From Stagnihabitans sp038231395 (GTDB lineage: Bacteria > Pseudomonadota > Alphaproteobacteria > Rhodobacterales > Rhodobacteraceae): DNA of 64,000 nt. Position 1 is the stretch's first letter. Each line of letters starts with the position of its first letter. The stretch lies in contig JBBRLL010000007.1 in assembly GCA_038231395.1 (NCBI GenBank), positions 1 through 64,000 of the forward strand, given 5' to 3'. The notes under the pieces are model-generated. The model ran no database searches. It was not told where the DNA came from and saw only the letters and a program-made list of their open reading frames with translations. A program made the position numbers and the translations under genes. Shown here piece after piece: positions 23,857-31,677 of the stretch.

Positions 23857-25134
23857 TCAGCCATCGGTGCCGTCCATCCGGTCGGCCTTGCGCAAGGCGG
23901 GGAACATCTGCGCCCAGGCTCCGGTCACGATGATGGTGCCGATCCCGCCGAAGGCCGCCGCCAGCACCGGGCCCACAAAGCGCGACAGGACACCGCTTTC
24001 AAACTCTCCCAACTCGTTGGAGCCTGAAATGAACAGCCCCGACACCGCCGAAACCCGACCGCGCATGTGATCTGGTGTGACGATCTGGATCAGGGTCTGC
24101 CGCACGTTGACAGAGATCATGTCGCCCGCCCCAAGCACCGCCAGCGCCAGCAGCGACAAAGGCATCGAACGGGAATAGGCAAAGACAATCGTGGCCAGAC
24201 CAAACGCCGCCACCCCAAGGAACATCTTGACCCCGGCAGCGCGTTGAATGGGGAACAGCGTCAGATAGCCCGACATCAACAGCCCGCCCACCGCTGGCCC
24301 CATCCTGAGGAGCGCATTGCCCATCGGGCCTACATGCAGAATATCGGTGGCAAAGGCCGGCAACAGCGCGGTCGCACCGCCCAAAAGCACGGCGAACAGG
24401 TCCAGCGAGATGGCGCCAAACACCACCTTGTTCTCCCAGACATAGACCAGCCCCTCGCGGATCTGGGTCAGCGGGTGACCATCCTGCCGCTCTGGCGTCG
24501 TGTTGGCTTTGACTGACGCCACCAGAACAACGCCAACCCCATAGGCCACTGCAGTCACCCCGTAGGCCACCGCGATGGAACTGGCGATCAACACCCCGCC
24601 GATGAACGGCCCGACGATCACGGCTGTCATCCAGACCGTGGTGGAGAATGAAATCGCCTTGGGCATGTCGGCGCGTGTCACCAGCATCGGCACCAGCGCC
24701 GAAGCCGCCGGCGACAGAAACGCCCGGGCGGCACCGAACAGGGCGGCAATCACGAAAATGACACTCAACTGCGGAGCGGTCTGCATCGAAATCACAGTCA
24801 GGGCCACAACACCCAAGACTTCCGCCAACAGGGCATACAGCACAATCGCCTTGCGGTTGATGCGGTCAGCCAAAGCCCCGGCAAACAGGGTCAGCACGAA
24901 CATCGGCACGAACTGGCACAGGCCTACCATGCCAACCATGAATGCGCTTTCCTCGATTGTCATGGTGGCGCGGGCGATGTGATAGACTTGCCAGGCGATG
25001 GTGATTGCCTCGATCTGCGCGCCGAACTGGATCGGGATCATGCCAAGGAAATAGCGCATGTAGTCGGGATGACGGGTCAGAAAGCGGATCGGATTGTCGG
25101 CTGTCGATGCGTCTGATTTGGGAATGTCGGCCAT
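23857..25134 (-). CDS. MFS transporter
   Basis: A 425-residue major facilitator of the EntS/enterobactin-exporter-like group. Twelve helices are expected; visible features include the loop motif FAGALADRINRKAIVLYA between helices 2 and 3, GAARAFLSPAASALVPMLV, and the late QIVTPDHMRGRVSAVSGLFISGSNELGEFESG segment characteristic of this group. The ATG at 25134 is chosen over upstream non-family sequence, with GCAGGTG before it. The exported substrate is unknown. Confidence 0.9.
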   Translation of the reverse strand: MADIPKSDASTADNPIRFLTRHPDYMRYFLGMIPIQFGAQIEAITIAWQVYHIARATMTIEESAFMVGMVGLCQFVPMFVLTLFAGALADRINRKAIVLYALLAEVLGVVALTVISMQTAPQLSVIFVIAALFGAARAFLSPAASALVPMLVTRADMPKAISFSTTVWMTAVIVGPFIGGVLIASSIAVAYGVTAVAYGVGVVLVASVKANTTPERQDGHPLTQIREGLVYVWENKVVFGAISLDLFAVLLGGATALLPAFATDILHVGPMGNALLRMGPAVGGLLMSGYLTLFPIQRAAGVKMFLGVAAFGLATIVFAYSRSMPLSLLALAVLGAGDMISVNVRQTLIQIVTPDHMRGRVSAVSGLFISGSNELGEFESGVLSRFVGPVLAAAFGGIGTIIVTGAWAQMFPALRKADRMDGTDG

Positions 25135-25237
25135 GAAACACCTGCGCGGTTGCGCGCGGACCATGCCGCCGGGGGCGCGTCGCTGCAAGGGCGAAACGGC
25201 GGAGAAAGCGATTGCGACGGACCCTGAGGGCAAACGC

Positions 25238-25276
25238 CGGAGGGATGCACACCCTCCGCACCGCCGCCGGATATTT
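25238..25276 (+). repeat. G/C hairpin plus GGATATTT intergenic repeat, copy 1
   Basis: Perfect stem CGGAGGG (25238-25244) and CCCTCCG (25252-25258), then GGATATTT at 25269-25276. A second hairpin-plus-GGATATTT copy is at 29221-29257. Located between the MFS and alcohol dehydrogenase genes. Confidence 0.55.
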
Positions 25277-25294
25277 GCGCCAACAGGAAAGGGG

Positions 25295-26284
25295 TCAGGG
25301 CAGGATCAGGACCTTGACCTCTCCGGGGCGCGCCGGGGCCGCGATGGTGGCGGCGGCTTCGGCAAGCGGGATGGTGCGCGAGATCAGTTTGGCCACGTTC
25401 ACTCTACCGCTGGCAATCAGGGCTGCGGCGCGGCTTTGGGTGAACGGGTTGATGAACGACGGGATCAGGCTGATTTCGCGGAACAACAGGTCGAACGGTT
25501 CGATCTGCACGGTTTCGCCCTGCGCCAACACGCCCAGAATGACGACACGGCCGCCCCGGCTGCACAAAGACGCCGCCTGTTCCACCGTTTCGGCCACGCC
25601 AGCGCATTCGACGACAAGGCTGGCCCCTTCTGGCCAAAGCGTGCGGGCCTCGGCGGCGGTCGCAGCGGTTGTTGCAGCACCAAGCTCCTGTGCCAGGTCA
25701 CGCTTGGCGCTTTGCCGGGTGATCAGCATCACCTCCGCCCCGGCCAGACGCGCCAGTTGCACCGCCAGCAGGCCGATAACGCCGCCACCCAGCACGATAA
25801 CCCGCTCGCCGGGTTTGGGCGCGCCAAGGTCAAGCCCGTGCAAAGTGCAGGCCAAAGGCTCGCAAAACGCACCATGCAGCGGGTTCATTGTGTCCGGCAA
25901 AAGGTGGGCACGGTGGGCAGGCAGTCTGGCATAGTCGGCAAAGCCACCGTCAAGATGGATGCCGATGGCGCGGTTGTTGCGGCACAGGTTGACGCGGCCG
26001 GTCCGGCACTCCGGGCAAAAGCCGCAGGGGCAGTTCGGATCGCAGGTGACCCGGCCACCAAGGGGCAGAGTGACGCCAGCGCCCCGCGCCGTGATGATGC
26101 CGCTGAATTCGTGGCCAAGGGTGACGGGCGGGGCCGACGGGAACTCACCCTTGAACAAATGCCGGTCGGTGCCGCAAATGCCCGCAGCCTCAACCCGGAT
26201 CACGATGTCGCCGGGCCCCGGTTCCGGCTGCTCCACGGTCACCTGACGCACGTCGCCCACCCCGAAAAGTCGCACGGCTTGCAT
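25295..26284 (-). CDS. Zinc-dependent alcohol dehydrogenase family protein
   Basis: A 329-residue medium-chain dehydrogenase. The catalytic zinc site is shown by AGICGTDRHLF and GHEFSG; structural-zinc cysteines are in CDPNCPCGFCPECRTGRVNLC; the Rossmann motif is VIVLGGGVIGLLAVQLARLAGA. This pattern fits sorbitol/threonine dehydrogenase-like sugar-alcohol or polyol enzymes. The start at ATG 26284 has GGGGAGAGG upstream. The substrate is not determinable. Confidence 0.9.
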   Translation of the reverse strand: MQAVRLFGVGDVRQVTVEQPEPGPGDIVIRVEAAGICGTDRHLFKGEFPSAPPVTLGHEFSGIITARGAGVTLPLGGRVTCDPNCPCGFCPECRTGRVNLCRNNRAIGIHLDGGFADYARLPAHRAHLLPDTMNPLHGAFCEPLACTLHGLDLGAPKPGERVIVLGGGVIGLLAVQLARLAGAEVMLITRQSAKRDLAQELGAATTAATAAEARTLWPEGASLVVECAGVAETVEQAASLCSRGGRVVILGVLAQGETVQIEPFDLLFREISLIPSFINPFTQSRAAALIASGRVNVAKLISRTIPLAEAAATIAAPARPGEVKVLILP

Positions 26285-26458
26285 GATGGCCTCTCCCCTT
26301 GCATCCACAGGCTTCATCAACGCGCGCCATCAGGGTTTGGTCAAGAGGCACCGCCTTGGTCAGCCATGTTCGCCCATTCACAAACCACCTGCGCAAACAG
26401 CCCTGTTGTCTGGAAGCCCAACCCATTAGGTCTGGCAAAACCCGAAACGGAGTCCCCG

Positions 26459-27049
26459 ATGAACGCGCCCCTTCCCAGTTCCCGCACGTCCGACCACCCG
26501 ATTGATCCGTTGTTTCTGGACCGCCACTCGCCGCGTGCCTTCACCGAGGCGACCCTGACCGAGGCCGAGGTGCTGACCCTTTTGGAGGCCGCACGCTGGG
26601 CCCCCTCCGGCTCCAACCTGCAACCGTGGCGCTTTGCCTACGGTCTGCGCGGCGACGCGGGCTTTGCCAAGATTGCAGAGGCTCTGGTGCCTTTCAACCG
26701 CTCCTGGGCCGAGAAAGCTGCCGCTTTGGTTGTCGTCGCCTCCAAAACCACGCTGGAGCGGGACGGTGCCAACCACCCGAACGCCTCTCACGCCTTTGAT
26801 GCCGGGGCCGCCTGGATGAGCCTGGCCCTGCAAGCCCACCTCAAAGGCCTGCACGTCCACGCGATGGGCGGCTTTGACAAAGTCAAAGCGGCCGAACTGC
26901 TGAACCTGCCCGAGAATCACGACTTGCACGCCGTGGTTGCCATCGGTCACAAAGGCACACCGGACTTGCTGCCAGAGGTGCTGCGCCCGCGCGAACTGCC
27001 CACGATGCGCGTGCCCTTGGTCGAGATCGCCCGGCGCGGCACGTTCTGA
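26459..27049 (+). CDS. Nitroreductase family protein
   Basis: A 196-residue FMN-dependent nitroreductase. Family motifs are FLDRHSPRAFTEATLTEAEV, ARWAPSGSNLQPWRFAY (FMN phosphate binding), DAGAAWMSLALQAHLKGLHVHAMGGFD and VVAIGHKG. The ATG at 26459 gives the normal family length; the much longer open frame running upstream is antisense to the alcohol dehydrogenase and MFS genes and is not coding. It is divergent from the alcohol dehydrogenase gene. Physiological substrate unknown. Confidence 0.9.
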   Translation: MNAPLPSSRTSDHPIDPLFLDRHSPRAFTEATLTEAEVLTLLEAARWAPSGSNLQPWRFAYGLRGDAGFAKIAEALVPFNRSWAEKAAALVVVASKTTLERDGANHPNASHAFDAGAAWMSLALQAHLKGLHVHAMGGFDKVKAAELLNLPENHDLHAVVAIGHKGTPDLLPEVLRPRELPTMRVPLVEIARRGTF

Positions 27050-27073
27050 AATCCGGCCAAAGACCGGTAGCTT

Positions 27074-27124
27074 TTGAAATCGTCGCCCTGAAAACGGAGC
27101 CGTCCTGAAAAGGGATCGCCTGCA
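27074..27124. repeat. Degenerate tandem repeat, about 17-bp unit, three copies
   Basis: Successive segments TTTTGAAATCGTCGCCC, TGAAAACGGAGCCGTCC and TGAAAAGGGATCGCCTG are related by eye. They lie in the 190-base gap between the nitroreductase and ABM-domain genes. Confidence 0.35.
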
Positions 27125-27239
27125 GGCTGGGCGGTTCAGAAAATCGGCCTGCCCTCCAAACCGCCCCCTTCGTTGGTTCTCATATAAACCGGGGCAGGAG
27201 GCTGGCCCCCGATCTCGCCGCGTCCGCCGGAACCGCCGG

Positions 27240-27521
27240 TCAGTCGCCAACTTCCTCCAGCCGGAAATCGCGCAAGATACTCCGGGTCGCGGCAAACCAG
27301 GCGCTGTCACGGGTGCGCGCCTGATGGGCGTCAAAGCTGGCGCGGTCACGGAAGGCTTCCATCACCTCATAGACCATCGGATCATCGGTCTCGCTGACCT
27401 CAAATGTCAGGCATCCCAGTTCGGCACGGGTGAACCGGATATGTTCGGCCAGATGTTGGCGCACCGCCTCAGCCTCAGCTTGCGTCATGCAGATCAATTG
27501 ACCGCGCAGTCGAACCATCAT
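27240..27521 (-). CDS. Antibiotic biosynthesis monooxygenase (ABM) domain protein
   Basis: A 93-residue single ABM/dimeric ferredoxin-like domain: LAEHIRFTRAELGCLTFEVSETDDPMVYEVMEAFRDRASFDAHQ is the hallmark segment. Such small proteins include quinol monooxygenases (YgiN) and LsrG-like isomerases. It begins with two adjacent ATG codons. It is 66 bases downstream of the guaA stop on the same strand. Precise activity unknown. Confidence 0.85.
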   Translation of the reverse strand: MMVRLRGQLICMTQAEAEAVRQHLAEHIRFTRAELGCLTFEVSETDDPMVYEVMEAFRDRASFDAHQARTRDSAWFAATRSILRDFRLEEVGD

Positions 27522-27587
27522 TTTTCCCGTCTGTTTGCCGCAATTCGCACAAGGCCGCCCGGTTTTCGTTCGCCGAAAAATCCTAAC

Positions 27588-29141
27588 CTACTCCAGTTCA
27601 ATCGTGCCCGGCGGTTTGGAGGTGACATCGTAGAACACCCGGTTCACCCCCTTAACCTCCTGAATGATCCGGGTCATGGTTTGCCCCAGAAACTCGTGCG
27701 TAAAGGGATAGTAATCCGCCGTCATGCCATCAACCGAGGTGACAGCCCGCAGGGCCAGCGCATAGTCATAGGTCCGGTGATCGCCCATCACGCCCACGGT
27801 TTTCATCGGCAAAATCGCGGCGAAGGCCTGCCAGATCTCGTCGTAAAGCCCATGTTTGCGGATCTGGTCGATATAGATGGCGTCGGCCCGGCGCAGGATG
27901 TCGAGCTTTTCCGTCGTGATCTCTCCGGGGCAGCGGATCGCAAGTCCGGGACCGGGGAAGGGGTGGCGGCGGATGAAGGCTTCTGGCAAGCCCAATTCGC
28001 GGCCCAAGGCCCGCACCTCGTCCTTGAACAACTCGCGCAAGGGTTCCACCAGTTTCAGCCCCATCTTTTCCGGCAGACCACCGACATTGTGGTGCGATTT
28101 GATGGTGACAGAGGGGCCGCCGCTGAACGAAACCGATTCGATCACATCGGGGTACAGCGTGCCTTGGGCGAGGAATTTTGCCCCGCCGACCGCATGGGCG
28201 TGCTTCTGGAACACGTCGATGAACAGGCGGCCAATCGTCTTGCGTTTGACCTCCGGGTCCGACACTCCCGCCAAGGCCCCCAAAAACAAGGCACTTTCGT
28301 CGGCATGGATCAAGGGAATGTTGTAGGTGTCGCGGAACATGGTCACCACCTGTCCCGCCTCGCCCAATCGCAGCAGCCCGGTGTCCACGAACACACAGGT
28401 CAGCTGGTCACCGATCGCCTCATGGATCAGAACGGCGGCCACCGAACTGTCAACCCCGCCGGACAAGCCGCAAATCACCTTGGCATCGCCGACCTGATCG
28501 CGGATTTTCTGGATCGCCTCGCCCCGGTAGGCCCCCATCGTCCAATCGCCCTTGAACCCCGCCAACCTGACAAAATTCTCGTAAAGTCTGGCGCCTTTGG
28601 GGGTGTGATGCACTTCTGGATGAAACTGCACGGCATAGAAGTGGCGCGAGACATCGGCGGTGATGGCGAAGGGTGCATTGGGCGAGGTGCCATAGACCGC
28701 AAACCCCGGCGCAATCTGGGACACATGGTCGCCGTGGCTCATCCAGACCTGTTCCTCACCCGCGCCGAACCAGCCCTCCAACAGCGGCAGCTTGCCAACC
28801 GGCGTCACATAAGCCCGGCCAAACTCTGCCGTGCCATGACCGCCCTCAACCTTGCCGCCCAGCACATGCATCATCACCTGCTGGCCGTAGCAAATCCCCA
28901 AAATCGGCACGCCAAGGTCAAACACCCCCTGCGGCGGCATCGGCGCACCCGGCGCATAGACCGAGGCTGGCCCGCCCGAAAAGATCACCGCTTTGGGCGC
29001 AAATTCCCGCAAAAACCCCTCATCAATCTTGGTGTAGGGGTGGATCTCGCAATAGACACTCAGTTCCCGCAGCCTGCGCGCAATCAACTGCGTGACCTGA
29101 GAGCCGAAGTCGATGATAAGAAGGCGATCATGTTGGGTCAT
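27588..29141 (-). CDS. guaA: GMP synthase (glutamine-hydrolysing)
   Basis: A 517-residue GMP synthetase, converting XMP to GMP with glutamine and ATP. The N-terminal class I amidotransferase has the nucleophile in ILGICYGQQ and the His/Glu pair near FHPEVHHTP. The ATP-pyrophosphatase P-loop is GLSGGVDSSVAA, and the C-terminal dimerisation domain includes RHPFPGPGLAIR and the terminal KPPGTIELE. Length and order are complete. The ATG at 29141 is used; upstream extension to 29216 is not family-like. Housekeeping purine gene. Confidence 0.97.
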   Translation of the reverse strand: MTQHDRLLIIDFGSQVTQLIARRLRELSVYCEIHPYTKIDEGFLREFAPKAVIFSGGPASVYAPGAPMPPQGVFDLGVPILGICYGQQVMMHVLGGKVEGGHGTAEFGRAYVTPVGKLPLLEGWFGAGEEQVWMSHGDHVSQIAPGFAVYGTSPNAPFAITADVSRHFYAVQFHPEVHHTPKGARLYENFVRLAGFKGDWTMGAYRGEAIQKIRDQVGDAKVICGLSGGVDSSVAAVLIHEAIGDQLTCVFVDTGLLRLGEAGQVVTMFRDTYNIPLIHADESALFLGALAGVSDPEVKRKTIGRLFIDVFQKHAHAVGGAKFLAQGTLYPDVIESVSFSGGPSVTIKSHHNVGGLPEKMGLKLVEPLRELFKDEVRALGRELGLPEAFIRRHPFPGPGLAIRCPGEITTEKLDILRRADAIYIDQIRKHGLYDEIWQAFAAILPMKTVGVMGDHRTYDYALALRAVTSVDGMTADYYPFTHEFLGQTMTRIIQEVKGVNRVFYDVTSKPPGTIELE

Positions 29142-29220
29142 GCGCCCGCGTAGCTTTTGAGCGGGGAAATCGCAAGAGGCGGAATCGCCGGGGCCGGCTG
29201 AGACGTGCCTGGCCAACCGC

Positions 29221-29257
29221 CGGGGGTTTCACGCGCACGGACCCCCGTGGGATATTT
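29221..29257 (+). repeat. G/C hairpin plus GGATATTT intergenic repeat, copy 2
   Basis: Perfect stem CGGGGGT (29221-29227) and ACCCCCG (29241-29247), then GGATATTT at 29250-29257. It lies between divergent guaA and the second MttB-family gene. Confidence 0.55.
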
Positions 29258-29393
29258 ATCAACGGATGAATGCTGACAGGCGCGTCGTTTTCAGCGGCAA
29301 TCGATGTCGCTTTTGGTGCGCAAGCGGCGCATTTACCGGGGGCAAGGGCAGCGCTTGCGGTCATAAAGACGGCCAGCGGGTATGGAGGCTTTG

Positions 29394-30938
29394 ATGAGCG
29401 ATACGGGTGCAGGACGCAGGGTGCGCGGCGGTGGCGGGGCCACACGGCGGGCCGAACGGACAGCGGTCAGCTTCGAGACGGCGCAATATATCCAGCGCAA
29501 CATCCCGAATTTCGAGATCCTCAACGAAGAAGCGCTGCAAATCATTGAGTGGAACGCTGAGACTATTCTGGAAGAGATCGGGGTGAATTTCGTGGAAAAC
29601 CCCGCCGCTTTGGCCCGTTGGCGCAATGCCGGCGCCGATGTGAAGGGCGAGCGGGTGCATATCCCACGCGGGCTGGCGCGGAAACTGTGTTCCACAGCGC
29701 CCGCGACCTTCACCCAGCACGCCCGCAACCCGGCCCGCAATGTCGAAATCGGTGGCCGCAATCTGGTGCTGGCCCCGGTCTATGGCCCGCCCTTCGTGCG
29801 CGATGCCGAAGGCGGCCGCCGCTATGCCACGATTGCCGATTTCCAGAACTTCGTGAAACTGGGCTATATGTCCAAGTGGCTGCACCACTCCGGCGGCACA
29901 GTGTGCGAGCCGACCGATATTGCCGTCAACAAGCGCCACCTCGACATGGTGCTGGCCCATATGACGCTGTCTGACAAGCCTTACATGGGGTCGGTGACCG
30001 AACCTTCCCGCGCCGCCGATACGGTGGCCATGTCGAAGATTCTGTTCGGCAGCGATTTTGTCGATCAGAACACCGTGATCACCTCGCTCATCAACATCAA
30101 CTCGCCGATGACCTTCGATGGCATCATGATGGGCGCTTTGGAGGTCTATGCCGAGGCCAATCAGGCGACCATCGTTTCGCCCTTCATCGTGGGCGGTGCC
30201 ATGGCCCCGGTCACCGTGGCGGGCACCCTGACACAGGTTCTGGCCGAGGTTCTGGCCGGTGTCGCCTATTCCCAACTCGTCCGCCCCGGAGCGCCGGTCA
30301 TCGCCGGGGCCTTTGTGACCTCGATTGACATGAACTCCGGTGCGCCGACCTTCGGGACGCCGGAAGCCGCCCATATCACCTATGGGGCCGGGCAACTGGT
30401 GCGGCGGTTGGGGCTGCCCTACCGCTCTGGCGGCGCGTTCTGCGGCTCAAAACTGCCCGATGCGCAGGCGGCCTACGAATCGGCCAACAGCCTGAACATG
30501 GCGTTGCTGGCCGGTGTGAACTTCATGCTGCACGCCTGTGGCTGGCTGGAGGGCGGCCTTGTGTCCTCTTACGAGAAATTCGTGATGGACGCCGACCAGC
30601 TTGGCACCCTGCACCATCTGGCCCAAGGCATCCACATGGACACCAACGGTCAGGCGATGGACGCCATCCGCGAGGTTGGCCCCGGCGGTCACTATCTGGG
30701 CTGCGAACACACCCAGGCCAATTTCAAGACGGCGTTCTGGCGGTCGGATCTGTTCGACTACAAACCGTTCGAGACCTGGGCAGAGGACGGCGCGCGCGAC
30801 ACGCAGGCTCTGGCCACTGAACGCGTCAAGAAGATGCTGGGCGATTATGTGCAGCCGTCCCTCGACGAAGCCAGGCAAGAGGAGTTGGAGGCCTATGTCG
30901 CCACCAAGAAAGCCTCGATGCCGGACGCGTTTGTCTGA
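29394..30938 (+). CDS. MttB-family (trimethylamine methyltransferase-like) protein, second paralogue
   Basis: A 514-residue pyrrolysine-free MttB superfamily protein. Landmarks are the N-terminal RGGGGATRR segment, FVENPAALARWRNAGADV, PVYGPPFVRDAEGGRR, the MTFDGIMMGALEVYAEANQ barrel region and the C-terminal VGPGGHYLGCEHTQANF motif. The ATG at 29394 has TGGAGG five bases upstream; an ATG at 29382 is too close to that site. It differs clearly from the 1434-2990 paralogue. It is isolated from other methylamine genes and has no corrinoid protein nearby. It probably demethylates a quaternary amine; the substrate is unknown. Confidence 0.85.
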   Translation: MSDTGAGRRVRGGGGATRRAERTAVSFETAQYIQRNIPNFEILNEEALQIIEWNAETILEEIGVNFVENPAALARWRNAGADVKGERVHIPRGLARKLCSTAPATFTQHARNPARNVEIGGRNLVLAPVYGPPFVRDAEGGRRYATIADFQNFVKLGYMSKWLHHSGGTVCEPTDIAVNKRHLDMVLAHMTLSDKPYMGSVTEPSRAADTVAMSKILFGSDFVDQNTVITSLININSPMTFDGIMMGALEVYAEANQATIVSPFIVGGAMAPVTVAGTLTQVLAEVLAGVAYSQLVRPGAPVIAGAFVTSIDMNSGAPTFGTPEAAHITYGAGQLVRRLGLPYRSGGAFCGSKLPDAQAAYESANSLNMALLAGVNFMLHACGWLEGGLVSSYEKFVMDADQLGTLHHLAQGIHMDTNGQAMDAIREVGPGGHYLGCEHTQANFKTAFWRSDLFDYKPFETWAEDGARDTQALATERVKKMLGDYVQPSLDEARQEELEAYVATKKASMPDAFV

Positions 30939-30941
30939 AGC

Positions 30942-30989
30942 TGGCTTCTTCAAGGCGGGCTTGCCTTAAAGTGGGCTTCCATGACGCCT
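30942..30989. repeat. Degenerate tandem repeat, 16-bp unit, three copies
   Basis: Segments GAAGCTGGCTTCTTC, AAGGCGGGCTTGCCTT and AAAGTGGGCTTCCATG follow each other just after the stop of the second MttB-family gene and share GGCTT in each unit. Confidence 0.3.
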
Positions 30990-31112
30990 GAGTTTTCAGC
31001 CAAACCCTGATCTTTTGTTGGGCAAATTGCAGATCTGAAAAAGGCCGAGCGTGGCGCCGACGTTTTGGCACAGCGCCTTGCCACCAAATTGGTCAGGTTT
31101 TGGAAACAATCA

Positions 31113-31146
31113 AAAGCCCGCGCTGGTCATCACCAACGCGGGCTTT
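31113..31146 (-). terminator. Terminator-like hairpin after the second MttB gene
   Basis: Perfect 10-bp stem AAAGCCCGCG (31113-31122) and CGCGGGCTTT (31137-31146), with an inner TGGT/ACCA extension. The ends are A/T-rich, so it could act on both strands; the better T-run (TTTT) is on the minus strand, after the DUF6477 gene. Confidence 0.55.
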
Positions 31147-31179
31147 GCAACGTTCAGGCAGACCGACACCCGGAACACG

Positions 31180-31203
31180 GTAGGATGGGCAATCTGCCCA
31201 TGC
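31180..31203 (-). repeat. 24-bp palindromic dispersed repeat, copy A
   Basis: On the minus strand it reads GCATGGGC, six bases, then TGCCCATCCTAC-type end; it is identical over 24 bases to copy B at 32912-32935, in opposite orientation. The two copies flank the DUF6477 and DUF6456 genes. Confidence 0.7.
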
Positions 31204-31226
31204 CGCCTGATCCGGGCCTTAAAACC

Positions 31227-31517
31227 TCAAATACCCACCACAACGCGCGGCAGCAAACGCACCTCGGACATCAGCGCAATCAGCACCTCGATGTGACGCG
31301 CCACCGAATAGCCCGCATCGCCGCTTTGCCGGTTTTCCTCCAACCGCTCCTCTTCGTTCAACAAACGCGGCACCGAACGGTCTGGCGAGGGTTGCTGGCC
31401 GTCCAGAAGTCGCTTCAGGTCGCGCTCTCGCCGGTAATCCTGCAGGCCAAAGCGGGCCGCCCGGATCAACAGTTGCGGGCGGCGCAGGTCAGACAGCAAG
31501 GCGCGAAAATCGGTCAT
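31227..31517 (-). CDS. DUF6477 family protein
   Basis: A 96-residue protein beginning MTDFRALLSDLRRPQLLIRA and continuing FGLQDYRRERDLKRLL, which I recognise as the DUF6477 family of Rhodobacterales. It is small, Arg/Leu-rich and probably cytoplasmic; its function is unknown. The ATG at 31517 begins the family-like sequence. It is divergent from a DUF6456 regulator gene, and the pair is flanked by inverted copies of a 24-bp repeat. Confidence 0.75.
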   Translation of the reverse strand: MTDFRALLSDLRRPQLLIRAARFGLQDYRRERDLKRLLDGQQPSPDRSVPRLLNEEERLEENRQSGDAGYSVARHIEVLIALMSEVRLLPRVVVGI

Positions 31518-31617
31518 GGCGGCAACTCCGGTCAGGTTTTGTTTCGACCCGTCCATCATGCAGCAACACAACCGGGCGTTGCATAACCACCATTTCCAGC
31601 GCGCGATGCTTACCACT

Positions 31618-31638
31618 TTGTTTAAGAATTCGAAACAA
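31618..31638. promoter_or_regulatory. Inverted repeat in the DUF6477/DUF6456 intergenic region
   Basis: Perfect 6-bp arms TTGTTT and AAACAA separated by nine bases, in an A/T-rich 160-base divergent promoter region. A possible operator. Confidence 0.35.
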
Positions 31639-31659
31639 TTATAGCGATTGTCTCAGATA

Positions 31660-31674
31660 TTAACCATTGGGTAA
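31660..31674. promoter_or_regulatory. CtrA-like box upstream of the DUF6456 gene
   Basis: TTAA-N7-GTAA (near-palindrome with TTAACC and GGGTAA arms), one base from the CtrA consensus TTAA-N7-TTAA. It lies only a few bases before the first possible ATG (31678) of the DUF6456 gene, which argues for the downstream ATG at 31747 if it is a real site. Confidence 0.3.
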
Positions 31675-31677
31675 TCA

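Noticed and set aside
25094..26458. Long plus-strand open frame fused ahead of the nitroreductase
   Set aside because: It is antisense to the alcohol dehydrogenase gene, with no family-like sequence before the ATG at 26459.
27324..29153. 609-residue plus-strand frame
   Set aside because: Fully antisense to guaA, which has complete motifs; His/Gln/Pro-rich composition is typical of a shadow frame in GC-rich DNA.
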